64,000 nt of DNA from assembly GCA_020081605.1 (NCBI GenBank), contig JAHREC010000049.1, forward strand, positions 372,001 to 436,000, given 5' to 3'. The position numbers and the translations under genes were made by a program. This document shows, piece by piece, positions 11,325-22,024 of this stretch. Position 1 is the first letter of the stretch; each line of letters starts with the position of its first letter. The notes under the pieces were generated by a model. The model worked only from the letters and a program-made list of their open reading frames with translations, searched no databases and was not told the origin of the DNA. Source of the stretch: Albifimbria verrucaria (taxonomy: Eukaryota > Ascomycota > Sordariomycetes > Hypocreales > Stachybotryaceae).

Positions 11325-12199
11325 TTGTGCTACCAAGCGATGTGAGTTCTTTCGAAACCGATGAGGTCGGCAGGATTCGAATGTTTGACTTCCCAATAAT
11401 AAACACTGGCTCCCTACACACCTGGTATGGCCTGACGACATGGTGACGATTTAATACAAATAGATTGAGTCATCACCCCGCTGGTCTCATCGGCCGGTCA
11501 ATCCTCCGATGTGAGACATTAGGCAACCCCTTGGTCTTGAATGATGCTAAGCAAAAGGCTTGTGCCACGGCTTGGCATCACATTTACAGCAAGTAATATA
11601 ATCCAGTGGCAATCTCAGACATGGTGTTGTGCCTCAAACCGGCCAGGACCCTGCCCGCAACCTTGACCCAGATGCGATGACACTGATTTTAAAGTGGAGA
11701 CCTTACACACCGGTTCATGACTAGAAGTTCGTGATTTCCATTCATCGGGAAACTGCAACAGCTGAGGCTGGTAAGCTACTTGTGTGGGGCATCCCATGTT
11801 TACTTTTGCTGCTTCTGCAGCTCGGTGTGAATGCCTGACCAAAGTGGTACTCCATACATCTTGATTGGTCACAAGATACAGAGGGTGTCAAAGCCAAGAC
11901 CCAGCTCGGTCAGTTGAAGATGTGATTCCCTGTATGAGATAGTGTGAGATGATTACTCGGCTTGCGTCCCCGACATGGACATTTACTCCGTTTCTTCTGG
12001 AGAGTGAACTTGTGCAAATGGGCCAACAGAGAGCCGAGCTGATCATTACATCATTGGTTAGTGGATTTTGTGAAGATATCATCAAGACTCTCGATGCACA
12101 AATTTGCCAGTTTTCACAAAGTCATTGTTCCCTAATATTTCAGCTTACAACCACCCTACTAAGGCAAACCCAAATGTTTCAGTGCGTATCTCAAGCACA
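11325..12199. promoter_or_regulatory. Divergent intergenic region between DHCR7-like and P450 genes
   Basis: This 875-bp region separates two divergently transcribed cluster genes and should hold both promoters. No coding sequence is recognised. I could not define a specific operator; a palindromic site for the local bZIP factor would be expected somewhere here if it controls both genes. Confidence 0.4.
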
Positions 12200-13876
12200 A
12201 TGATCTATACATTAGCTGCACTACTTCAGATACCTCAAGGGTGGCACTCCTATTGGGGAATTTTTGGTTTAGCGTTCTTGACGCTGGCTTCAGCAGCAGT
12301 AATACGTTTCAATTTATATTCAACGTCACAGTTTCTGCCACCTTCCGTCATCTTGGAAGCTGCGATCGCGACAGATCGACTTTCGTCGTCCAAGACAGTG
12401 GCAGTTTTAAGGTAAGGTAGAGCTTCTGTGTTGACATTTTCCACTGACCTGTTCTCAGGTTTATTCTCCGCCAAGTGCACGCTTTCCTTTCCGTAACTCA
12501 CGAAATCGTTCCTGATGATCCTGCTATTGAAAGGGCGCTTACAAAAGACCACGAAAAATTCGATGTTCACGCAATGAGCGCCGCTATGTTGAAAAGGCTC
12601 TTTGGCTACCATAACAAGGAAATGCCCCGTGCGCAATATATCAGAATGCATGACGAATTTATGAAGACACTCTCTCGGGATTTCGTGAACGATGAAGCAG
12701 TGATCGCTAAGCTTAGTCGAGCCGATCTCGGGGCAAGATTTCATCGTTGATTAGTTTCTCGGATGAGGCCAGACTCCAACAGCGTTGGGAACAATCAGCA
12801 ACTCTCCGTGTTATCACCCCGGACAGTAAAGAGCAACCTGGGGTTGTCGAGCTGGATCTGCAGCTGTTTACAAGGAACCTTGGCTCTTGCATCGGCATCC
12901 CGCTCCTCTATGGTCAAGACTTTCTGGACAGAAACAGCTCCCTTCTTGATGACTTGCACCAATTTGCGACCGAAGCAATTCCATTTTTAATTCTTGGTGC
13001 TCCAGTGTGGCTTCCCTTAAAATCCTATCAAGATGGTCTTGCTGCCAGAGCTCGCTTGCACCAATCTTTGGCTGCTGTCTACAAGCGCATAAAGCAATAT
13101 CATACCGGCCTGCCTGTAGATTTCGATGCCAACATGAGCGATGTCAGCATAACCGCAATTGATAGGTATAAAGTTTATGATCGATATGGGGTTTCAATGG
13201 AAGGCATTGGTCAGATTGAGCTTGCCCTATTGTGGGCACAGAACATAAATACTCAGCTCATGCTATTCTGGTTTCTCTATTATATCTATTCTACCCCTAA
13301 CCTATTGAATGAGTTGCGGCAAGAGATCTCTACTTGTGGAGCGATATCATTATCCGAAGAAGAGGCTCCCGAATCACCGCAATCGACATAAACTCTCTAT
13401 GGAGGAACTGTGTTCTTCTACGATCATCATTTCTTGAAACATTTCGACTTACTGAAGAATCCATCATGTTCCGTCACACAACTCAGGAAGTTAGAATGGA
13501 GGATGGCTCGCATCAACATTTTCCTGCAGGGTCATGGATCTCGATATCCAATTTTCTGACCAAGCACGACCCCTTGGTGTTCTCAGACCCTCTCGAATTC
13601 ATACCAGACCGGTTCGTTGTAAAGGATATCACGGCCAATGGACAGAAAACAGTCAGCTATAAGAGCCTGAGGCCATGGGGAATGGGTGGGGGTATGTGTA
13701 AAGGCCGTACATTCGCAGAGAAGCAAGTCGTGCTTACTGCAGCTTGCATCATCATGCTCTGGGATTTGGGGGCAGTAGATGGTTTGTGGAAGCATCCTGG
13801 TTATAAGGCTGGCGGTACCCTTCTTAGCCCCGAGAACCCAGTCCGTGTTAACGTCATGCGACGAAAGTTTCACTGA
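12200..13876 (+). CDS. Cytochrome P450, CYP7/CYP8-like (sterol-hydroxylase type)
   Basis: Heme-thiolate monooxygenase, probably ER-anchored. Exons are 12200-12411 and 12459-13876. An N-terminal hydrophobic helix (WGIFGLAFLTLASAAVI) is the likely anchor. The I-helix reads LLWAQNINTQLMLFW, where the usual acid-Thr oxygen-activation pair is replaced by an Asn-containing sequence, as in CYP7/CYP8 enzymes. The K-helix ExxR is ETFR, the PERF-like motif is PDRF, and the heme loop is PWGMGGGMCKGRTFAEKQV with its Cys ligand. Single bases are missing at the G run 12730-12733 and the C run 13368-13370. Total length ~545 residues is normal. Animal CYP7/CYP8 members hydroxylate sterols or act as isomerases; with two sterol reductases adjacent, a sterol substrate is the natural inference. 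The section between the anchor and residue ~100 is divergent. Confidence 0.87.
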
Positions 13877-14117
13877 TTCATCATATTTAGCATCATGTAC
13901 GGTAGCATATAGGATTCTCGTTATTGTACCTTCTTGTGCTCGTAACATATTAGACTGCTTCTCTACGGAAACTTGGCCCGTGAGGTCCGGTTAGAAGATC
14001 TTGACGATAGTTTGGATGCATTACGCCCTGATTTAACCAATGAAACCCCTTTACTTTGAGATTTTTCTTCTCTTTATAACTACGCTAAACACCATCATGG
14101 GAAGATTTAACTCCCCA

Positions 14118-15493
14118 TCAGTAGCGGCGAATAAATGACTCGATTGTCTTCAAACATCCTCGCAGTCGTTGCGGTTCTCCGAGATTGATACGTACGTAAC
14201 CCTGAAACCCTTTTGCCCCAGGCTCGCTGAAACAATGATTACCTGGAATGATCGAGATGCCTTCATCTTCCACCAGTTTAGCGCAAAATGCAACGTCGTC
14301 AACTGGCTTCCCTTCCTGTTTAGGATTTTGACAAATGCTGTTCCTCCTCCCACTGCTTTCGTCCACGAGCATCTCTCGCTGTTTTGCTGGACCAAATCAT
14401 CAATCAAAGAAATACTCTCCTTCATAATGGCGATATTGCGCTTCATTATGCGCTCCAATACAGTAGGATGCAGTGCAAATAGCGCTACTCCATCATCGAG
14501 TCGAGACACGTTAAGTGTGGTGTAGTCTCTGGCGGTGACGACTTTATCCATGAGTTCAGCATCTAATGTCACTATCCACCCAATCCTTATACCTGGCAAG
14601 CCATGGGCCTTTGAGACAGATCCGGTGGAAATGCTGCGCCGGTATCCTAGTGATACTATTGGAGGAGCTGTTTCATCATAAAGAGGGGTCTAAACACCTC
14701 ATCTGAGACAATTATGAGATCGAATTGTCGTGCAATGGTAATTACTCTTTCACAGTCCGTTCGAGAAAAAACAAAACCTGTCGGGTTACACGGGTTGCTA
14801 TAGCGATTTGAGCATAACTGAAAAGAAAGCTGTCAGGAGACATACTTGAGAATGATTGCTTTCGTATTTGGCTTAACCAGAGTTTCAAGCTCATCGATAT
14901 CAAGAGCCCAGCCATTTTCCTCGTTGGCCTCCCATAAAGTCACTTCGACGCCGAGATATTTTGGCAAGAGGTACAACTGGCCATATGTTGGATACTGACA
15001 GATGATGTGGTCTCCGGGTCCGCATATGGTAGTGAGTACGAGATAGTTAGCCATGATGGACCCCGGCGTGATGACTACATTTTCGGCCGTCAATGACACG
15101 TCGCCTGAGTGAAGCTCAGCAACTCTCGCTCGTAATTCAGGCGTGCCTTTGCTTGGAGCATACGTGAGCGCATGACCAGGCTCGACCGGCTTTTGGCCTG
15201 CCTCTATAAGCTCTGAGCCAAGTTGTGAAAGGTCATCGATTGACATGGCCGTAGCATACGAGCCTGAGGGCATTAGTCGCACGGAATTAGATGAAAGGAC
15301 AAGGGGTAGTTACTGGACAAGGAAATCTTTGCTTTCGGCTATCCACTTTAGCTAATAACAAGGTCTTTTTGGCACCTAAGACTTACACCATATTTGCGAG
15401 CTGGATTATTAGTTTAGACACCATAAGTAACGTTAACGTGGGATATTTTAACTCACACCACACATCAATACTGAACTCCTGGATATCCTTCAT
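14118..15493 (-). CDS. Class I/II PLP-dependent aminotransferase
   Basis: Fold-type I aminotransferase that transfers an amino group through a pyridoxal-phosphate Schiff base. Coding exons are 15263-14846 and 14797-14118, plus one or two short 5' exons probably beginning at ATG 15493 (MKDIQEFSIDVW). Motifs in order: HALTYAPSKGTPELR (substrate-arm region), NNPCNPTGFVFSR, SDEVFRP (Asp binding the PLP ring nitrogen), SVSKAHGLPGIRIGW (the PLP lysine) and YVRINLGEP (carboxylate-binding Arg). Bases are missing at the G run 14685-14688 and the C run 14310-14312 (plus strand). The substrate cannot be predicted. It is tail-to-tail with the P450 (241 bp), and its place beside sterol-modifying genes raises the possibility that it aminates a ketosteroid. 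The 5' exon structure is uncertain. Confidence 0.83.
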
Positions 15494-16914
15494 TGCCTCA
15501 GGTATAGACTTAGTAGTCACACGTCCTAGTTTCTAAATAACAAGTTAGTTGTCGTTGTTGGAAGAAGTGAGCGATTATGTTAAGCAAGTTTAACAAAAGA
15601 GTTCCCGCATGTTGATCACTCAGTCATTTGAAGGGGCGGAATGCTGCTTATGTACCTCGGGTTTCCATAAATGACGTGCTACGTTACTATCAAGTTTCCC
15701 CGCCTTCGGTCTGACAAGATGGACCACGGTCAAAGCTAATTTTAGACCAAGGAGTGCTTACAATTGCGTCGTTCCTCATGGCAACATGAAGAGAAACTAG
15801 ACTGCGAGCACGAACAACTACGATGAGGGACGTTACCTGGTGGATAGAAACGGGTTCAATAGTCTCTTCAGCATCGCAATGAAAGTGGGCCTTACTGGAC
15901 TGCACTGGTGTGTGACCATGCCATGTTTTTTTTTAATGCGGCTTGCAAGTTACATATTACTACTTCGTTAACCTTCATATCTTGCCATGGGACTTCGCTG
16001 CTGTCATATGAGTCTCCTGTTCTCATTGGCAACTCTGAGAATTCTCCCAACCCTCGAATGAAAGAGAAGAGAGGGAAGAGGGGTAAAAGGTTCCAGGGAA
16101 AGAGGTGTCAAAAAGCGTTAGTCCATTCATTACATGTGCAACGATTTGGTGACAGTTACCAAAGCGCCAACTCACAACCTGGATAGATCCCTGCCAGTAC
16201 GTGATTTGGGCTTGGTAATAACGTGACATCACTCACAAATCTTATGTGATGGCTATGAAATCATTGAATTTCTTGACATGGCTAAAACAGCAGAACTGTT
16301 ACACAGCAAATGAAAAGTCCGATTCTCATTATAGCATGCGAAATCGTTTTTTTCCTTGTTCGCAACAAATCTTTGCATACATTGTGTTTCCTCGCCGCAA
16401 ACTGCCCCAATCAGTTTATCGGAACGGCGAATCTTGATTTACTGTGTTCTTCAACCTTGCATTCAGACTGAATGTCAATTGGCGTCAGAAACCCAATAAG
16501 AATAATTGATCTGATATTCACCTTATATTGACATGCAACCTTCACCTACTTCTGGGAACTCTCAGGAGAATCCAGTGTAGTCTCAGTATTGAAATCAAAC
16601 TGCTCAAAAAGCCTTCTCCTCAAATTCTGTTTAACTCAACATGTCAGACCCACAGGAATGCATCATTCACGGAGAATGAAATGGCGGTCTGGTTGCAGAA
16701 CAAGAAACCACAGACTCGTATTTTGCAAAACTACTGCGATGGCTGAGACTTGTACTGCAAATTTCACTACTCATAGTTATTGATCAACAAGTCGTTTATC
16801 ACAGCTTTACTGCTGCCTGGTGAAACCGACGATCCGTTGATCCAGCCATCCATTCCTGGCATTTCGTTGGGCTTGCTGCTCATAGGACGGTATAATTAAC
16901 TGGGCCGCCAGTGA
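15494..16914. other. Gene-free stretch, about 1.4 kb
   Basis: No recognisable coding sequence is present. Short open frames have no family resemblance. A purine-rich tract lies around 16060-16115. It contains the upstream region of the aminotransferase gene and of the tRNA-Thr gene. Confidence 0.4.
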
Positions 16915-16996
16915 GCCCGCATAGCTCAGTGGTAGAGCGTGCCACTCGTACTACGGGAAAATGGCAAGGTCGCTCGTTCGATCCGGGTTGTGGGCA
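16915..16996 (+). tRNA. tRNA-Thr (anticodon CGT) with a 10-nt intron
   Basis: Cloverleaf read directly. Acceptor stem 16915-16921 pairs with 16989-16995 in all seven positions (one G-T). The D stem is GCTC/GAGC, and the anticodon stem is TGCCA (16940-16944) with TGGCA (16962-16966). The loop is CTCGTA plus A, with anticodon CGT at 16947-16949. A 10-nt intron at 16951-16960 sits one base 3' of the anticodon, the canonical position. The T stem GCTCG/CGGGT encloses loop TTCGATC. The discriminator base is A at 16996. T-rich sequence follows within about 10 bp. Confidence 0.92.
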
Positions 16997-19035
16997 TTTC
17001 TTTTGCCCTTGGCAACTAATGCCTCGCCAACATCCACTCACATCCACTCCGAAGCATGGGGGTTGCCCTACCCTATATGGTACGGTGAATTGTCTTTTGC
17101 AGTGCTCCGTGTCGTGATTAACTTACAGTCATTAATAATTGTAGTAAGCTTTTGGGATGTATTATCTAGTGCTATCTGATGAGGATTATCGACGTCTAGA
17201 GAACGTTGAAGAAGTCAATATGATTTCATCCACATTTGAATAGAGGGAATGGCAATCCAAATGGGTGGTGAGTGCAAGAAATTCACAACGGATGTTGCTA
17301 GGTAACCAACCAACAACGTGGTGCAGCATTCGTGTCACACTAATTTGGTGGCTGTGATTAACAGCCTCCCTGGTGCTGAAAAATGATTGGGCCTAGAAGC
17401 AAACTTGATGGTGCGTTCCACTTCACTGGGCGGCAAAATGAAAGATGTGCTTGGGCTCAATCGACTACAGACATTTTCCACCCGAACAGCCTAACAATGC
17501 CATATGAGGGAATTGTTCTGGCAGAAAGCCCATCAACAGAATTTTGAAGAGAAGCAACGGTGAGTTGACAATTGCATATAACTCCTACATAATAATCATG
17601 CTTATCCAATGACCAATCAGACTCTAGATGAGCATGTCGATCTCTTGTGAGGGTGTCACCTCTAGACAACAAAAGGTAGTTCTAGAACTATACTATATAC
17701 TGTAGCTTCGTCATCTGACCAGTTGACGTCTCATTCTCTATGTTTCCGTTGATGTTTCACGGTTGAAGCTAAGTCGCTCATGCTATCACGTAGTTGTCAA
17801 TGGTCCAATTTTCCAAGATGACGATCGAGATGAAATTGATAGCGTCTACAGATGTATTCGCTCTCCTAGTGGGTACTCAGGTTGACAACAATAACAGCCT
17901 GTGTACTATTGAGGCAAGCCACGTCCTGATCCGGCTGTGCTTTGCTTCTCAGGAGCATCCCTGGCTTCTCTTATCAGTCGCACATCAGGCACCACCACCG
18001 CCCACCTTCACGCACGTGTCTTCCCATGCAGCAGCACGGGCCCGGCTGATGCTGCTCGGACAAGCATGATAAGAGGAATTGTCCGTAGCGCCATGTGTGT
18101 GAATCGCCCCACTCACTTCCGATGTGCCCAAGTTGAAAATAGCCTAGGCTCTCCCTCGCTTCCTCTAGCCTGTGCTCAAAACTGTGGATTGATTATATTC
18201 AAAATTGTCGTCTGTTTGTGCCATACCTTCAAAGTGCTCTGACTGCCTTCATTTCAAGGGTCCCTCTGGCGCCAAAGGGTCTGCCTGTCAGTGCGCAACA
18301 ACAGCACCCTGAATCACGCCTGAAGGGCCACCTGAATCCTCGTCCACCTGCAGGCAGGGATATGGTGATAGGGCTGCGCGTCCCTGCTTCCAGCCAGGCT
18401 TCAATATGCCGCCCAGGACCACGGGTTCCAGTCGCCCGGTAAGGAAGGACAACCGGGCTCTCGAGGAGCTGAAGGAGCTGTGGCGGAGCGCCTACTCCGA
18501 CCTCCCGCAGACCTGCGGTCAGCGCAAAGCAAAGACGGATGAGGAGTGCAGCGCAGGCGTCTGTGTCTGGCGGTCGGTGTAGAGGCTCCAAGGAATACGA
18601 GGTGACTGCTTCATGCCGTGTTTCCCATTGCTTGGTTTTCCTATCGTTCTCTCCGCCAACCTGGATCCAGCTCAGCCTCGGGCAGCCACTAGTTTGCTAG
18701 CCAGGCACCGGCGTCGCCCCTGGTCCTTATTCACCGTCCCAAAACGGCCCAAGCGGAACAAACAAAAACAACGACGGGCCCCACAAGGAATCTGCCGCTT
18801 ACACGTTTCCCCAGTCGAGACCCTGCCAGGGCGACAGACACGTTGGTTCCAGGGCCCGTGTGCGCTTCAGCCCCTTGGAGCTAAACCCCCAACCCACGAT
18901 GTCATTCCAGACTATTGATTCTGATAGCGGGGACTCAGCTGTGAAGTCCATCCTGGATTGGGACGGCCTACAGTGGTGCCCAGAATCTTCCGTTGAGGCT
19001 TGCGGTAGTTGCGAAGAAGTTGTCGATTGAGGGAA
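16997..19035. other. Gene-free stretch, about 2 kb, partly GC-rich
   Basis: No gene is recognised. The part from about 18,230 to 18,900 is clearly GC-richer than its surroundings and has open frames on both strands, but these are low-complexity (Arg/Pro/Gly-rich), overlap each other and match no family. It probably includes distal promoter sequence of the secreted-protein gene that follows. Confidence 0.4.
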
Positions 19036-19039
19036 AAGG

Positions 19040-19045
19040 TATAAA
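19040..19045 (+). promoter_or_regulatory. TATA box of the small secreted protein gene
   Basis: TATAAA lies 137 bp upstream of the ATG at 19182. It is followed by a CT/CA-rich leader with several CACC and CAAC repeats just before the start codon, typical of a strongly expressed filamentous-fungal promoter. Assignment is by position and consensus only. Confidence 0.6.
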
Positions 19046-19181
19046 GATGTCCAGGGTTCGCTCCATTAGGAAGGGATCTTCTTTTCATCACCACCATCAA
19101 CTAAGAGCCTCAACTTCACCAACCACACCTTAGCCCAACTACACTACCATCCAAACAAACCCACCCCCAAATCTTTTCAAG

Positions 19182-19648
19182 ATGCAGTTCACCGCCGTCC
19201 TCGTCGCCGCCTTTGCTGGCTTCGCCGCTGCTACCTGCGGCGACAACTGCGTCCGCAACGTCGGCGCCACCCGCTTCGGCCCTGAGGTTTTCGCCAAGCG
19301 TCTTAGTGACTGCGCTGCTTTCCTCGAGACCACCGTCATCCCTCCCGCTGTGTACGTCGTTCTTTTCTTGCACATCTTTACCTTCCTAATTGGTCGTCTC
19401 ATCCACTAACACCCTTGTACAGCACCGTCGTCCAGACTGTCACCACTGCCACCGTGACCGTCTCCCGCGACGAGATCGTCCCCGCCTACGCCACCAAGTG
19501 CGTCGGTGACCCTGCTCTCTACAAGAGCGCCTGCCTGTGCAACACTGTCGTTGCCGCCACCGTCACTGCTGCTACCCCTACCGTCACCCAGATCGTCGAG
19601 GTTGCTGCCACCACCACTGTCGCCCCCATTGCCTTCCAGGGTGCTTAA
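19182..19648 (+). CDS. Small secreted cysteine-containing protein
   Basis: Two exons, 19182-19351 and 19423-19648, separated by a 71-bp intron with donor GTACGT and branch sequence CACTAAC. They encode 131 residues. Residues 1-18 (MQFTAVLVAAFAGFAAAT) form a clear signal peptide. The mature protein begins CGDNC and has six cysteines in total, including a KC and a CLC pair. Two Thr/Val-rich stretches (TVVQTVTTATVTV and TVTAATPTVTQIVEV) could be O-glycosylated. Codon use is strongly biased to C-ending codons, unlike most neighbours, which suggests high expression. The frame is intact. It is a candidate cell-wall or effector-like protein; I do not recognise a named family (it lacks the eight-Cys hydrophobin or CFEM pattern). 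Confidence 0.85.
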
Positions 19649-20696
19649 GCCGGCGCTCTACCGCCATCTTTGGACACTGATGATTGAAATGAGGACGGTT
19701 TAACTTAATTTAAGGGGTTTATATTAGAGGTTATTGGATTCTTGCTTAGGATGTACTGTGTTTAGTCTAGGTACTGTTTACAACACTAGAGATAATCACT
19801 CCAAGGAATTTATTTTTAAGCTGAATGGTTGTGACATAAATTGATGACCTTTCAAATGGGAATTAGTGAATTCGGAGAATCGATTCGTAGCATGCCACTG
19901 TATAAGATGAAAGATGCTCTCGGCAACAGTTGAACTCAGGTCTACTTCTGCCCAAGCACAAGCTCCAACTCTAGAATGATATCATCATAATCATACAATA
20001 ACAGCTAAAATTCGACATTTGTCGAGATGATGAATTCCCAAATATCATGAAGCCAAGTACAGCAGCTGAAGCGACCCGCCGATCCATCATATGATCGGCC
20101 AGGCTGACTTATACTCTACTCAAAGAAGATGTGCGTGGCTTGTGTTGCCAGACAATGAACTATTAGTGAGAAAACTACGGTCGCCAGACAATTAACGATG
20201 AATGAGAAAACTGCTCGTGGGCAGGAAAACACTGTTACTAGAACTTGGATGAAGCCACTAGCCAAGACGGTAAAGCCGAGCTTGGAAATACTGTCAAATG
20301 GGTTAAGACTCGGAAATAACACCACATTTTCGGACATGGACCGGGAGAAGAGGCCTCGATCCGTGTCCGGGGAAGAAAAGATGGAAGAAAGATGAAGAAA
20401 CAATCAAAGGCCGGAAAAATAAAAATAATAAAAAATGATAAATAAGAAATACGACGCGTTGATAATTAATCTGCTATTTTGAGAAAAGCAGGCAACTTCA
20501 TTGTTGCGCATTCAGCCCAAGGCTCAACTCAACCGTTGGCGAATCGCCTAATCAGAACCATCCATCCATCAATTGATGTCATCAATGGAATCCGAGTTCG
20601 GACTCCACCTTGGCCTAAAAAGTTTGGACGCCAGATGCATCTTCAATCCCTCTTCTCATCCATCCGATTTGCGCCTCGTCTACTTACTCGAGCAAT
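19649..20696. other. Gene-free stretch, about 1 kb
   Basis: This holds the AT-rich 3' region of the secreted-protein gene and the upstream region of the MOSC gene. No coding family is recognised. Around 20,120-20,220 a short imperfect direct repeat occurs (variants of CAGACAATkAAC followed by TGAGAAAACT), of unknown meaning. Confidence 0.4.
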
Positions 20697-21724
20697 ATGG
20701 ATTTCTTCGGCGTCTCGTCGCCACTTGCGGTCGTGGTATCTGCCATGGCCCTCTTGGGCAGTCTCCTGCTGTTCGTCGGGTTCTTCAAGTCCAGGTCTTT
20801 GCCCCTCACGATGAGATCGTCGGGCTGCGCATCTATCCCATCAAGTCGTGTCGCGGCATTCCCATAAAGTCTGCGCGACTGTTCAAGACTGGGCTGGATC
20901 TGGACCGCAACTGGATGTTCATATCCGAACAAGACCGAGAATTCGTCACGATAAGAAGTAACTCGCAAATGACGCTTATCCGGACTCAAGTCGACTTTGA
21001 GCAGGACATGCTCACGATTACTATTGAAGGGAACCAAAAATGGAAGCTCTCCATCCCCGCGCATCCAACACGGACATGGCTGGAAGAGAACACTGAACTA
21101 CGGAGAGGAGTGATTTGGGGCCAGGAGACGGACGGTTGGGAGTATCCCGCCAACCTCACCCAGCCCATATCGGATTTTCTCGGAATGAGTGTCCGTCTAC
21201 TGTACAAAGGCCCTACACCAAGGGTCCTTCGTGGCTGCGGTGCGCCCGATAAGCTTGGCCGAACAGAAGCCACCAAGTTCGCAGATATGATGCCCGTACT
21301 CGTAAGCTCCTTGGCGAGCATCGCAGAGCTCAATCAACGCCTGCAGGACCAAGGCGAGGAAGCCATCGACATTGAGCGTTTTCGGCCCAACATTATCCTC
21401 AAGGGCCACAAGCCCTGGAGCGAGGATAACTGGAAAGCCGTCCGCATCAGCTCCAAAGCCGGGGAGAAAGCCATCGATATGGATGTGGTGTGCCGCTGCT
21501 TACGATGCCAGGTGCCCAACGTGGACCCTGAATCAGCCGAGAAGAACCCTCGACAGCCTTGGAATGAACTGGTCAAGTACAGGCGAATTGACGAGGGGTT
21601 GAAATTCAAGCCAAGCTTCGGAATGCTCTGTGTTCCCAAGGAGGAGGGCACCGTCGCAGTGGGCATGCAATTCAGTGTCACAAAAACGACGGAGGATCAT
21701 TTCTTCATTAGTCCCATGAAATAA
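20697..21724 (+). CDS. Membrane-anchored MOSC-domain protein (mARC-like)
   Basis: Molybdenum-cofactor-binding MOSC protein resembling mitochondrial amidoxime-reducing component (mARC/YcbX). Members reduce N-hydroxylated compounds or carry MoCo sulfur chemistry. I place the start at ATG 20697, giving an N-terminal hydrophobic anchor (SPLAVVVSAMALLGSLLLFV) as in mARC. One base is then missing at the C run 20802-20805, after which the frame continues to 21724. The MOSC_N barrel begins IVGLRIYPIKSCRGIPIK; the MOSC core contains FADMMPVLV, RFRPNIIL and the Cys region VCRCLRCQVPNVDPES. A longer open frame from 20573 reads through the shifted region but would replace the anchor with unrelated sequence, so I reject that start. 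Length ~342 residues. No introns. It is flanked by tRNA genes and unrelated to the sterol cluster. Confidence 0.83.
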
Positions 21725-21952
21725 CGTGTTCTAACAGATCATGTGGAACAAAGCATGCATCAAGGTAATTAATGAATGGACAAGCGGTACTTGTAAGCTT
21801 TGGAGCAGAGCAATCAGTTTTTCATTTGCTTGGACTACGTAACAAAAAAATCGAGAAGCCAAAAGGAAAGGAACGCTGCGACAACCACTCTCGGGATATT
21901 GACAGTCGTGTGGAAAAGCACATATCTCCAAATTGACAAAAGATAAGCGGAT
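21725..21952. other. 3' flank of the MOSC gene
   Basis: AT-rich non-coding DNA between the MOSC stop codon and the tRNA-Asp gene. On the minus strand a TTTT run near 21936-21941 lies just downstream of the tRNA and is its probable Pol III terminator. Confidence 0.4.
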
Positions 21953-22024
21953 CTCTCCTGCCGGGAATTGAACCCGGGTCTCAAGCGTGACAAGCTTGCA
22001 TACTGACCACTATACTACGGAAGA
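21953..22024 (-). tRNA. tRNA-Asp (anticodon GTC)
   Basis: Minus-strand cloverleaf without intron. The anticodon stem CAAGC/GCTTG encloses loop TTGTCAC with anticodon GTC. The T stem CCGGG/CCCGG encloses TTCAATT. The acceptor stem pairs six of seven positions; the sixth pair is C-A, a mismatch unusual for a functional tRNA. The discriminator base is G. The D arm AGTATAGTGGTCAGTAT is that of eukaryotic tRNA-Asp. A TTTT terminator follows on the minus strand. Probably functional; the mismatch could be a base-calling error. Confidence 0.88.

Noticed and set aside
12250..12744. 164-codon minus-strand frame
   Set aside because: Antisense shadow of the P450 gene, whose plus-strand frame carries real motifs.
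18229..18591. 120-codon GC-rich minus-strand frame
   Set aside because: Low-complexity Arg/Pro/Gly/Cys sequence in a GC-rich patch; stop codons are rare there by composition.
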